DNA of 64,000 nucleotides from contig BNZN01000001.1 in the NCBI GenBank assembly GCA_026001145.1, forward strand, positions 1-64,000, in the 5' to 3' direction. Shown piece by piece: positions 8,067-16,562 of the stretch (positions within the stretch are counted from its first letter, which is position 1; every line of letters begins with the position of its first letter). Both the position numbers and the translations under genes were made by a program. The notes beneath the pieces are model-generated. The model saw only the letters and a program-made list of their open reading frames with translations, was not told the origin of the DNA and did no database searches. This DNA comes from Clostridia bacterium (GTDB lineage Bacteria > Bacillota > Clostridia > Oscillospirales > Ruminococcaceae).

Positions 8067-9116
8067 ATGAAAAAATTAAGACTTGGAGTTATTATAGGCG
8101 GAAAATCTAATGAACACGAAATATCATTACTTTCTGGGTATGGGGTACTTTCAAATTTAAATCCAGAGAAATATAGCGTGTATGTGATTATTATCAGTGA
8201 AAATGGAGATTGGTTTCTTTATTCTGGGGATTTCGAAAAGATCAAGGATGGCCGGTGGAAGGAAGACAGAGAAAATCTTAAAGATGTGGTAATGACAAGT
8301 TCGGGGAAGCTGCTTTTGCTGCAAGGCAGATCCGAATTCATAGAGTTGGATGTGGTGTTTCCCGTTTTGCATGGACTAAACGGAGAGGATGGGAAGATAC
8401 AGGGACTTTTTGAAATTGCAGAAATTCCGTTCGTCGGAAGTAAAACGGCCAGCAGTGCTGTGTGCATGGACAAAGATTTTACAAATAGCATTTTGGCGCA
8501 AAATAATATTAATATTGCTGATTGGATTACACTGAGAAGAAGAGAAAAAAAGACTTTTGATGAAATGAAAAAGAAAATAGAAAAGCAGCTGCATTATCCT
8601 GTTTTTGTTAAGCCGGCGAATAGTGGTTCTTCTGTGGGGACAAGCAAAGTGAAAAATGCAGAAACTCTTGAGATGGCTATCGATTTGGCTTTCAGAGAAG
8701 ACAACAAGATCTTGGTTCAAAAAGCAATCGAAGGGCAGGAAATAGAGTGCGCTGTTTTGGGTAACGACGACCCGACTGCTTCTTTCCCTGGCGAAATCGA
8801 ACCCTGCAATGAGTTTTATGACTATGAAGCCAAGTATTTCAAGCCTAGTGTTTTACATCTCCCGGCGAGAATTGGAGACGAAGCAGCAGAAACAATTAAA
8901 TCAACTTCAAAAAAGGTTTATAATATCCTTGGGTGCCACGGAATGGCAAGAGTGGATTACATTTTAGATCAAAACGGAAATGCGTGGTTGATGGAACTTA
9001 ACACTATTCCCGGATTCACAGAGATTAGCATGTATCCCAAAATGCTGGAAAAGATGGGAATTGGCTATTCAGAACTTCTCGACTCTTTGATTAGCCTTGC
9101 ATTAGAGACACATTAG
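8067..9116 (+). CDS. ddl: D-alanine--D-alanine ligase
   Basis: ATP-dependent ligase making the D-Ala-D-Ala end of the peptidoglycan stem peptide in the cytoplasm. The 349-residue ATP-grasp protein has HEISLLSG at the N-terminus, HGLNGEDGKIQG in the first domain, the glycine-rich ATP loop VKPANSGSSVGTSKV, and the metal-binding end MARVDYI with MELNTIPGFT. Start choice: MKKLRLGV at 8067 has AGAGG 7-11 bases upstream; an upstream in-frame codon at 8013 lies in the spacer. Two bases separate its stop from murI. Pairing Ddl with glutamate racemase groups two D-amino-acid steps of wall synthesis. Confidence 0.95.
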   Translation: MKKLRLGVIIGGKSNEHEISLLSGYGVLSNLNPEKYSVYVIIISENGDWFLYSGDFEKIKDGRWKEDRENLKDVVMTSSGKLLLLQGRSEFIELDVVFPVLHGLNGEDGKIQGLFEIAEIPFVGSKTASSAVCMDKDFTNSILAQNNINIADWITLRRREKKTFDEMKKKIEKQLHYPVFVKPANSGSSVGTSKVKNAETLEMAIDLAFREDNKILVQKAIEGQEIECAVLGNDDPTASFPGEIEPCNEFYDYEAKYFKPSVLHLPARIGDEAAETIKSTSKKVYNILGCHGMARVDYILDQNGNAWLMELNTIPGFTEISMYPKMLEKMGIGYSELLDSLISLALETH

Positions 9117-9118
9117 TT

Positions 9119-9931
9119 ATGAAAGAGGAACCGAACTTGGATATGATAACAAACAAAAGAAGAATTGGTGTTTTCGATTCTGGGGTTGGAGGACTTTCCA
9201 CGCTTTCTGAAATTAAACGACTTGGTTTGAATTTAGATGTCGTGTATCTGGCTGACACCAAAAATCTGCCCTATGGCGATAAAAATGAGCAAGAATTAAC
9301 AGAGATTCTTGCTCAAATTTTCGACTTTTTTCCCAAAGAGCAGGTTGAAATGGTGGTTGCTGCCTGCAACACTTCTACATCAATTCTTCTTAGTGGGTGC
9401 TTTGATACTTTGAATCAGCAAAAATTCAAGCTCTTAAATGTGATCGAACCGGCAGTTGCAAAGGCAAAATCCTTCAAAACCGTTGGAGTGATTGCGAACA
9501 AATATACGGCAGAGCATGGGATATATGAGCGGTTGATTCGTGAAAAAAACGCAGATTGCAACGTTATTTCTGTTGCTTGTCCCGCTCTCGTTCCGCTCAT
9601 CGAATCTGGAAAGGATCTTGTCAATGCTAAGCAATCACTGTTTGGCTACTTGGAACAATTCGAAACACCTTTGGATGCGATCATTCTGGGCTGCACACAT
9701 TATAGTCTCGTGAAAGAATATGTGAGTGAATTTTTCAAAAACAAACCAATAATTATTGATTCCGGGCAAGAGGTTGCGAGTGTGTTAAATGCGCAGCTAG
9801 AGGTAACTTCTGGAAATTTTGATGTCAGATTTTGTGTAACAGGCGATTCAAGAGAGTTTGTTAAAACAGCATCAAAGCTCTACGCTCTTGATTTTGATGA
9901 TGTTTGCCATGTGGCCTTGCGAACAAAATAG
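9119..9931 (+). CDS. murI: Glutamate racemase
   Basis: Interconverts L- and D-glutamate to supply D-Glu for peptidoglycan. The protein has FDSGVGGLS near the start, AACNTSTS with the first catalytic cysteine and GCTHYS with the second, all hallmarks of MurI. Length 270 residues, normal. The start is uncertain: ATG 9119 lies 2 bases after ddl with a weak ribosome site, while ATG 9143 (MITNKRRIG) is closer to the family N-terminus. Probably translationally coupled to ddl. Confidence 0.94.
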   Translation: MKEEPNLDMITNKRRIGVFDSGVGGLSTLSEIKRLGLNLDVVYLADTKNLPYGDKNEQELTEILAQIFDFFPKEQVEMVVAACNTSTSILLSGCFDTLNQQKFKLLNVIEPAVAKAKSFKTVGVIANKYTAEHGIYERLIREKNADCNVISVACPALVPLIESGKDLVNAKQSLFGYLEQFETPLDAIILGCTHYSLVKEYVSEFFKNKPIIIDSGQEVASVLNAQLEVTSGNFDVRFCVTGDSREFVKTASKLYALDFDDVCHVALRTK

Positions 9932-10051
9932 TAACTATATTAGATGTTTTCTTTCAAATTTGCCATGTTTTATATGAAACGCCAAAAACTGGAATCATTT
10001 TGCGTTAGTTTCGGATTCCGCGTCAGATTGGTTGTTTTTTGTGCGAAAGAT

Positions 10052-10080
10052 TTGACAAGCTGGGTGTGTTGTGATAATAT
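10052..10080 (+). promoter_or_regulatory. Promoter of the NlpC/P60-like secreted gene
   Basis: TTGACA (10052-10057), 17-base spacer, TAATAT (10075-10080). The same arrangement precedes the other secreted-family genes of this window. Confidence 0.75.
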
Positions 10081-10092
10081 TAGCGACATAGA

Positions 10093-10111
10093 GGGCTAGG
10101 GGTTCTGGCTC
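10093..10111 (+). promoter_or_regulatory. 5'-UTR hairpin of the secreted-gene family
   Basis: GGGCTAG, loop GGGTT, CTGGCTC: a 7-bp stem using two G-U pairs, directly before the GGAGG of the gene at 10137. Equivalent hairpins with compensating changes lie before the genes at 22885 (minus), 38576 and 43459. Confidence 0.65.
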
Positions 10112-10136
10112 CAAATTTGAAGGAGGGATTTTATTT

Positions 10137-11021
10137 ATGAACAAAAAGCAAAGGTTTCCGAAAATTTTATGCATGATTCTCGCGGTGACGAATGTCTCTT
10201 TAATGCTCGCACCAGCCTCTTCTGCGCTTCCGCCATTAACACCTGGCCGAGCAACCGTGAAAAATTTTTTAATTGCGGCGATGCAACCGCTTGGAAGTAC
10301 CCTTTATGTGTGGAGCGGTGGCTGGGATGAAACCGACAAACTGGCAGGGCCGGGCGCAAAATGCATTGAACCATTGCCGCAATGGAGGGTGTTTTTCGAA
10401 AGCCAGGGTCCGGATTATAAGCATTATAAAAACTATTACGGGCCGGATCCCGGGGCTGATGGCAACCCGAACCCAGATTATGACCTTGAAAAATTCAATG
10501 AAGAGATCCGGGCTGGCCTTGATTGCGGCGGGCATGTGGGTAGATCGATAATCATGTGCCGGGGCGAGGAAGAGAGAAAAGCAGATTTTCGTGTGGGTGC
10601 TTGCGCAAAAGAATGTGTTGAACGTGGTTGGGGCCAACTTAAAGAGCAGGGAGACGTAACCGATTATAAACCCGGTGATATTATGTCAATCCCGAAGAAG
10701 CACGTGTGGATATGTTTGGGACGATGCAAAGATGGGAGTATTGTGTTGGTCCACGCGAGTCCGCCCGGGGTTCATCTTTGTGGAACAACGTTGCCAGGAA
10801 AAGAAGATAGCGAGGCCGTCAAATTGGCCAGCAGATATATGACAAAATACTTTCCTGAGTGGAACAAAAAATATCCGCGGTATTCAAGGGATGGGGTCGA
10901 ATATCTTAAGGGATCGAACCAAATGCGTTGGGACGTTTCGGGAACAAAGTTTATGTCTGATCCCGAGGGATATACCCAAAGAGCACCAGAAGAGATTTTG
11001 AGAGAGCTTTTTGGGGACTGA
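10137..11021 (+). CDS. Secreted NlpC/P60-like (C40) protein
   Basis: Signal peptide about 1-30 (basic start MNKKQRF, hydrophobic core, ASSA-L cut site). The mature part has the NlpC/P60 order: YVWSGGWD, then GLDCGGHVG with the probable catalytic Cys (family form DCSG), then KPGDIMSIP, HVWICLG with the probable catalytic His, and VHASPPGV. Such enzymes cut peptidoglycan peptides. At 294 residues it is a single domain with unusual insertions and extra cysteines, so it may be a diverged family member. It is transcribed alone from its own strong promoter and shares the leader hairpin of the secreted family. GGAGG lies 11 bases before ATG. Confidence 0.65.
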   Translation: MNKKQRFPKILCMILAVTNVSLMLAPASSALPPLTPGRATVKNFLIAAMQPLGSTLYVWSGGWDETDKLAGPGAKCIEPLPQWRVFFESQGPDYKHYKNYYGPDPGADGNPNPDYDLEKFNEEIRAGLDCGGHVGRSIIMCRGEEERKADFRVGACAKECVERGWGQLKEQGDVTDYKPGDIMSIPKKHVWICLGRCKDGSIVLVHASPPGVHLCGTTLPGKEDSEAVKLASRYMTKYFPEWNKKYPRYSRDGVEYLKGSNQMRWDVSGTKFMSDPEGYTQRAPEEILRELFGD

Positions 11022-11124
11022 TTCACCTGAAACTAACCCCGCCTGCAGGCATAATCAATTGTTTTTAGTGCGATTTTGATAAGGTTGCCGGATTGTCAAC
11101 AAGCGTGGACTTCAAATATTACTC

Positions 11125-11345
11125 AACCTTCAAAAATAAAGAGCCAACGTTTCACAATTTGTGACTGGCTTCCCAATCGTTTTCTGCACGGTAGGGACGC
11201 AAGCTTCCTTGGTTGTGCGTTGGCTCGCACTGCGAGAAAGGTGCCCTTTAAAACTGGAGGCACCGTCCGTTTTGTGCACACTGTCAAAGGGCAGGCAACC
11301 TTACTGTGTTTTACGCACATATCGTAGAAGGTTAAAATTGAGTAA
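11125..11345. other. Gene-free stretch with dense inverted repeats, possible structured RNA
   Basis: No convincing reading frame. The ends can pair (CTCAACCTTC near 11124-11133 with GAAGGTT...TTGAG near 11327-11342). Inner stems include ACGCA/TGCGT, CTCGCA/TGCGAG, GGTGCC/GGCACC and AACCTT/AAGGTT. On the plus strand TTGTCA-18-TATTAC lies just before the left end. On the minus strand the structure finishes in a terminator-like hairpin. It does not match the conserved cores of tmRNA, SRP RNA, RNase P or 6S that I can recall, so it is only a candidate. Confidence 0.35.
11131..11170 (-). terminator. Rho-independent terminator (leftward)
   Basis: On the minus strand AGCCA and TGGCT (11170-11166 / 11146-11142) enclose an inner TCACAA/TTGTGA stem and are followed by CTTTATTTTT. 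It would end transcripts from the NUDIX gene or from the structured stretch above. Confidence 0.55.
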
Positions 11346-11379
11346 GATGCCGATCTACTGTTGCCGGAGAAATTAAAGG

Positions 11380-11817
11380 TTACAGCAGACAAGATGACCC
11401 AGAATTTTCCCGCAAAAAGACTCCAAATTCTTCTAAGACTCTCTTGTCACATTCATAAGTCAAAAGTTTTTTAGCTTGCAACAAATCGCACCATTTGCAA
11501 CTTAGTACTTCTTCTGGTTGCGTCTTGGTTTCGGTTTCGCTAGTAGTTGCTGCAAAATAAACTGCTTCCAATACTCTTCCTTCGGCAAGCGAAAAGTGGG
11601 TAAGAGTCTTAAAATCAGGATTTATTTTAACATTTAAACCAATTTCTTCGTGAATTTCTCTGGCAGCAGTTTGCATTTCAGTTTCATTTTCTTCCATATG
11701 TCCTTTTGGGAACCCCCAGACATTATTGTCTTTGTATTGAAACTGAATTAATAGTATTTTGTAACCATCGTCAAACTTGTTATAAATTACCGCACCACAA
11801 GATTTTTCGTGGCCCAT
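11380..11817 (-). CDS. NUDIX hydrolase (Ap4A-hydrolase-like)
   Basis: Hydrolyses a nucleoside diphosphate linked to another group. A 145-residue single-domain protein with a full Nudix box: GHMEENETEMQTAAREIHEE followed by IGL, i.e. G-x5-E-x7-RE-U-x-EE-x-G-U. The start KSCGAVIYN and the WGFPKGH approach resemble bis(5'-nucleosyl)-tetraphosphatases, but substrate cannot be read from sequence. It stands alone upstream of the leftward terminator. Confidence 0.85.
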   Translation of the reverse strand: MGHEKSCGAVIYNKFDDGYKILLIQFQYKDNNVWGFPKGHMEENETEMQTAAREIHEEIGLNVKINPDFKTLTHFSLAEGRVLEAVYFAATTSETETKTQPEEVLSCKWCDLLQAKKLLTYECDKRVLEEFGVFLRENSGSSCLL

Positions 11818-11917
11818 ATATTAATTAACTCCTTTCGATTGACTCCTTAGGAAAATAAAATTACCTTCAGACTCTAACTCTACCGGTCGGTTTGAGAAAT
11901 TTGTTCTGCAAGTTGCG

Positions 11918-12559
11918 TCATTGCACCATTTGCAACCAATCACAATAAACAACGAGTTCACAGTTCCCGCATTTTGGGTTTCTTGCACGGCAAACGTCTT
12001 TGCCGAAGCGCACCAAACGGTGACAAAACTTGGTTGATTCTTTGGATGGCAAAATTGCTCGCAGGACTTTTTCCACTTTCAATGGATCTTTTGTGTGGCA
12101 AAGCCCGAGCTTGTTTGAAATTCGAATGCAGTGAACATCGCAGATTACGGCAGGTTCTTGAAAAACCTCGGCCAAAATCAGGTTTGCAGTTTTTCTTCCC
12201 ACACCAGGCAACTCGATAAGCTTTTCGATAGAATTCGGCAATCTGTCCCCCAAATTCACCTCGAGCATCTGACAAGCTGCCACAATATCTTTTGCTTTTG
12301 TGTTAGAAAGTCCACACGGTCGGATAATTTCTTCAACCTCGTACCAAGAGGCTCTGGCAAACGAGTGAAGCGTCGGATATCGTTCAAACAATTGTTTCGT
12401 AATCACGTTTACCCGGTCATCTTTGCAACGTGCAGAAAGCCTAGCCGCAATCATCAATTCATAATCTTCGCTGTGAATTAACTCGCAGCTGATTTCATTA
12501 TATTTCTTTTTTAGAATTTCTATGATTTCAAGCAGATTCTCTTGTCCCAAACAATTCAC
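11918..12559 (-). CDS. nth: Endonuclease III (DNA glycosylase/AP lyase)
   Basis: Removes oxidised pyrimidines and nicks abasic sites in base-excision repair. Seen in 213 residues: helix-hairpin-helix LPGVGRKTAN with the catalytic Lys, the catalytic Asp in CDVHCIR, and the 4Fe-4S signature C-x6-C-x2-C-x5-C at the C-terminus (CRARNPKCGNC, then C). Its first codons overlap the lgt stop by 4 bases, so the two genes are coupled. Confidence 0.95.
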   Translation of the reverse strand: MNCLGQENLLEIIEILKKKYNEISCELIHSEDYELMIAARLSARCKDDRVNVITKQLFERYPTLHSFARASWYEVEEIIRPCGLSNTKAKDIVAACQMLEVNLGDRLPNSIEKLIELPGVGRKTANLILAEVFQEPAVICDVHCIRISNKLGLCHTKDPLKVEKVLRAILPSKESTKFCHRLVRFGKDVCRARNPKCGNCELVVYCDWLQMVQ

Positions 12560-13416
12560 ACCACAGTCCCTTGTGGCTGCGGTTCACGAACCACTCGTTT
12601 TTTTCTTATTTTCCTCCACACAATTCCGGCAATCACAACCAATAAAATCGAGAGCACCTGCGATACCATGAACCCCATAAACATCAAGCTGTCTATTCTG
12701 AGTGATTCTATCAAAGCTCTGCCAAAGCCATACCACATCATGTAAATTAGCAACAGCTCCCCATCGAATTTTCTGTGTTTTGCGTAAAATGCAATCACTA
12801 AAAACCCAATTAAGCACCAAATTGATTCATAAAGAAAGCAAGGGTGCACAGGCAATTCGGGGTCCACAGCCGCCCCACGGGCTCGTGCGACGAAAAGATC
12901 GCGCTGAATCGGCAGGCTGGTCATTCTCCATGGCAAATTTGTGTTTGACCCAAAAGCCTCCATGTTAACAAAGTTCCCCCAACGCCCGATAGCTTGGCCC
13001 AAAAGAGCAGCATTGGCAAAAAGATCGAGGGCTGGCAAAAGCGGCTCTTTTATGCAATGTGCCGTAATATATGTCGCAATTGCACCACCGATCAGGGCAC
13101 CATATACCGCAATGCCGCCCGCATGAATATTAATCACGTCAAAAAATGAATGAAAGTTTCTATGTTCAAAAACTATATAATATATTCGCGCCCCAATGAC
13201 CCCTCCTACAAACGCAAAAATTATAAAAAACAAAAAGGCATCTTCACTTTGCTTGAATTCTTTTGCCCTAATCCAAGCATATATCCCAGCCATAATTGCA
13301 GCAAGAGCTACAATTAACCCATACCAATAGATGTGCACACCGAAAACAGAAAAAGCAACTCTTTTCAATTCAAAAGCCAACCCTAAGCCAGGGAATTCTA
13401 AGATGTGCTTTTCCAA
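12556..13416 (-). CDS. lgt: Phosphatidylglycerol--prolipoprotein diacylglyceryl transferase
   Basis: Membrane enzyme that attaches diacylglycerol to the lipobox cysteine of prolipoproteins. 286 residues, seven or so hydrophobic segments. It carries the Lgt signature region IGRWGNFVNMEAFG, the YWYGLIVA start helix and HPCFLYES. The C-terminal tail is basic. Located between ileS (22 bases upstream) and nth (4-base overlap), so it probably belongs to the long leftward transcription unit. Confidence 0.95.
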   Translation of the reverse strand: MEKHILEFPGLGLAFELKRVAFSVFGVHIYWYGLIVALAAIMAGIYAWIRAKEFKQSEDAFLFFIIFAFVGGVIGARIYYIVFEHRNFHSFFDVINIHAGGIAVYGALIGGAIATYITAHCIKEPLLPALDLFANAALLGQAIGRWGNFVNMEAFGSNTNLPWRMTSLPIQRDLFVARARGAAVDPELPVHPCFLYESIWCLIGFLVIAFYAKHRKFDGELLLIYMMWYGFGRALIESLRIDSLMFMGFMVSQVLSILLVVIAGIVWRKIRKKRVVREPQPQGTVV

Positions 13417-13438
13417 AACTCATCCCCCGTTCGTTTTA

Positions 13439-16400
13439 TCAAATGCCTTGCATCTGAATCAAAACAACACCACCGTTAATAGTAACGGATTTTTCTATGT
13501 GTTTTTCCGCAAGTTGTTTTTCAAAGCCTGTTGCCAATGTTTCGGTCATCAACTTTTCCTTGTATTCTGTGAGCACAGAATCAAGCAACTCGTCATCTGA
13601 GCTAATTCCAAGGCATATCCGTTGTTCCACTCTGAAATCAGCCTCTTTGCGCAAAACCTGACAGTTACGCAGCAGCTCTCTATATATACCTTCCCTTATA
13701 AGTTCTTCTGAAAGATTTGTGTCAATGGCAACCGAAACGTCCCTTTCTTGAACCAGATGCACCCCGTCTTTTGATTCACTCTTCACAACAAAAAGGTCGG
13801 CTGTAACAAAAGCCTCAAAACCAGAAAGTTTGAGTTTTTTGCCACGTGAAATCGTATCAATTGCTACTTCAAGCTCCTCTTCTGTTGCTTCATCCAAGGC
13901 CTTTTTGAATCTCGCCAGGTCCCCTTTCAAAACACTGCCAGCCTTTTTGAAATCAAGCTCCAGCCGCTTAACCAAAAGGCCCTCTTCACTTTCTAACAGT
14001 TCGACTTCCTTAACATTTATCTCATCCATTATAATCTTTTGAGCGTTTTTGATCAACTTTTTCAGGTCTTTGGGGATTATTACATAAAGCTTCGAAAGCG
14101 GTTGCCTGATTTTGATCTGCTTTTCGTTTCTGGCTTTAAGCGCCAACGTAATCACATGCCGAATCACATCTGTTTCCATTAGAATTTCCAACTGCGGCCC
14201 TGTTAAATCTTGCTTTTTTTCGAATTCGTTCAAATGAACAGAAAGCAATTCGTTTGGCCTAAGCTTGCGCACCAAATTTTGCCAAATAAACTCACTCATA
14301 AACGGGATGATCGGAGCCATGGCAATTGTCAAGCGTCTGATCGCCTCGAAAAGCGCAAGAAATGCATGGGTTTCACCTTGCCAAAATCTTTTTCTGTTAA
14401 TTCTAACATACCAATTCGAAATGTCATCTATCCCCTGCTCAAATTCACTAATGACTTCCTGCGAGCCATAAACTTCATAGCACGCTCTCGCCCTTTCAAC
14501 AAAAAAGGTAACTCTTGCCTTTAACCACTCATCTGTTCTGTCTGGTTTTGACGCCGCTCTGTTCAAAAGATCCGGGCCCTCTAGGCTCGCATATGTTTCG
14601 AAAAACAGATAAATATTCCAAAAACCAAGAAGTTTTCTTCTGACTTCTTCACCCAAGTTAAACCCAAACCTAACGTCGTTTGTAATTCCAGCACCTGCGT
14701 AAAGATATCTGATAGTATCTGCGCCAAGTTTCTCCGCCGCTTCGTCAAACCTAATCATGTTGCCGGTTTTTGAAAATTTTGAACCATCTTCAGAAACCAC
14801 ACTGGCATAAGCCAAAACATGTTCGTAAGGTGCCTTGCCAACCAGAGTTACACTCATGAACAACATGGAATAAAACCAGAGCCTCACCTGCTCATTCATC
14901 TCTGTGATCCATTCAATCGGGAAGTGCTTGCTCCACTTCTCTCGGTCTTCAAAATACCAAAGAGTTGAAAACGGGACTATTCCGGCGTCAAGCCAAACGT
15001 CACCGACTTCGAGGATTCTTTTTACACTTTCACCACACTCAGGGCAGCTTATGCTAACATCATCAATCCAAGGTCTGTGCAGATGCGGAATATCTCTGAC
15101 CTTTTCACCACCAAAAGAAGCGAGCTCCGCCTTTGAACCAACAACAGTTACCTTGCCGCATTTTTCACACTCATAAATCGGCAATGGCAAACCGTAAAAT
15201 CGCTTTCTTGAAATGTTCCAGTCACCCATGTTTTGGAGCCAATCTTCCATGCGCTTCCCGATATATTCAGGCTCCCACTTGATTGTTTTGTTTGCCGCAA
15301 TCAACAGCGGTCTGACTTTCTCAGTTTCGATGAACCACTCTTCAACCAGCCTGAAGAGCACTTCTGTTTTGCAACGCCAACAAACAGAGTAACTGTGTGT
15401 GATCGGCATGGTTTTAAATAATTTTCCGGCTTCTTTTAGTTTTTCAAAAACAAGATCTGCGACCTCGCTTGCTTTTTTGCTGCTCAAAAAATCATAACCA
15501 TCATAAAACACACCATTTTCATCAACAGGACAAACCGCTTCGATGCCAAGTGGTTTGCAAAGCTCATAATCTTCTTTTCCGCAACCTGGTGCAATGTGTA
15601 CTATCCCGCTACCATCTTCAGGTGAAACATCATCCCAAGCCAAAATCTTGTGTTTTTTGCTCTTTTGAACCGGGAACTCCGGGAAGAATGTCTCGTATTC
15701 AAGCCCAACCAACTCTTCGCCCTTAAGTTTAGCAATCACTTCTCTTTCAGATTCAAGATATTCAATTGCATTTTTGCAAAGAACCAGAGGTTTTTCGTGT
15801 GATGCACACTTAACAACAAAATATTCAACTTTGGGGTTAACCGCAACAGCAAGATTTGCAGAAAGTGTCCAAGGAGTTGTTGTCCAGACCAAAATTTCGA
15901 AATCTTTACCCTTAACAGGCAGCTTCGCAAAGACCGAAACGTGTTCGATAGATTTGTGCGAACCGGTCATCTCGTGTTCAGAAAGCGAAGTCCCGCACCT
16001 TGGGCACCAAGCCATAGGTCTGCTTGCTTTTTTGAGCCAACCGTTCCCATGGCAAACCTTAAGAAAATTCCAAATGCCCTCTATATTTTGATCGGTGTTT
16101 GTGTAATAGGAGTTTTCCCAATCCATCCACTGCCCAAGCCTTTTGGATTGCTCTGTGATTATTTTTGAATATTTGCTGACCCTTTCCATGCACCGATCGG
16201 TGAATTCAGAAAGGCCATAATTCTCAATGTCTCGCTTGCTCTTGAACCCAAGTTCTTTTTCAACTTCGACTTCAACCCAAAGCCCTTGACCATCAAACCC
16301 ACTTCTATAATGCGAAGTATATCCACTCATGCTTTTATAGCGAATAAATAAATCCTTAAGCGTTCTGCCCCAGGCATGGTGAACTCCCATCGGGTTATTT

Positions 16401-16540
16401 GCCGTCACCGGGCCATCTAAAAACCTGAAGATCTTCTTGCCCTCGTTCTTTTTCACCATCTTTTCAAAACACTTGTTCTCATCCCAAAATCTCAAAACAT
16501 CGTGTTCCATCTGAACAAAATCCATGTTCTTCAAATCCAC
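13439..16540 (-). CDS. ileS: Isoleucine--tRNA ligase (long, eukaryote-like type)
   Basis: Charges tRNA-Ile. About 1033 residues, a class I synthetase. The HIGH-type motif reads GVHHAWGR after DGPVTANNPM, and the KMSKS-type loop reads KFSKTGN. Editing-domain and anticodon-domain segments follow, with CXXC pairs (WCPRCG, CEKCG, CPECG) that may bind zinc. Start choice: GTG 16540 gives MDLKNMDFVQ and has AAAGAGGGG about 10 bases upstream. A longer reading from 16606 would overlap mutS and lacks support. This type (IleS2-like) is associated in other bacteria with reduced mupirocin sensitivity, which is family knowledge, not shown here. No T-box precedes it; it follows mutS by 22 bases. Confidence 0.95.
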   Translation of the reverse strand: MDLKNMDFVQMEHDVLRFWDENKCFEKMVKKNEGKKIFRFLDGPVTANNPMGVHHAWGRTLKDLFIRYKSMSGYTSHYRSGFDGQGLWVEVEVEKELGFKSKRDIENYGLSEFTDRCMERVSKYSKIITEQSKRLGQWMDWENSYYTNTDQNIEGIWNFLKVCHGNGWLKKASRPMAWCPRCGTSLSEHEMTGSHKSIEHVSVFAKLPVKGKDFEILVWTTTPWTLSANLAVAVNPKVEYFVVKCASHEKPLVLCKNAIEYLESEREVIAKLKGEELVGLEYETFFPEFPVQKSKKHKILAWDDVSPEDGSGIVHIAPGCGKEDYELCKPLGIEAVCPVDENGVFYDGYDFLSSKKASEVADLVFEKLKEAGKLFKTMPITHSYSVCWRCKTEVLFRLVEEWFIETEKVRPLLIAANKTIKWEPEYIGKRMEDWLQNMGDWNISRKRFYGLPLPIYECEKCGKVTVVGSKAELASFGGEKVRDIPHLHRPWIDDVSISCPECGESVKRILEVGDVWLDAGIVPFSTLWYFEDREKWSKHFPIEWITEMNEQVRLWFYSMLFMSVTLVGKAPYEHVLAYASVVSEDGSKFSKTGNMIRFDEAAEKLGADTIRYLYAGAGITNDVRFGFNLGEEVRRKLLGFWNIYLFFETYASLEGPDLLNRAASKPDRTDEWLKARVTFFVERARACYEVYGSQEVISEFEQGIDDISNWYVRINRKRFWQGETHAFLALFEAIRRLTIAMAPIIPFMSEFIWQNLVRKLRPNELLSVHLNEFEKKQDLTGPQLEILMETDVIRHVITLALKARNEKQIKIRQPLSKLYVIIPKDLKKLIKNAQKIIMDEINVKEVELLESEEGLLVKRLELDFKKAGSVLKGDLARFKKALDEATEEELEVAIDTISRGKKLKLSGFEAFVTADLFVVKSESKDGVHLVQERDVSVAIDTNLSEELIREGIYRELLRNCQVLRKEADFRVEQRICLGISSDDELLDSVLTEYKEKLMTETLATGFEKQLAEKHIEKSVTINGGVVLIQMQGI

Positions 16541-16562
16541 AGTTCCACTCCACCCCTCTTTG

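Noticed and set aside
11125-11345. tmRNA, SRP RNA or a T-box
   Set aside because: No tRNA-like end with CCA, no GGAAG/GCAG SRP tip, and no AGGGTGG-type T-box sequence on either strand.
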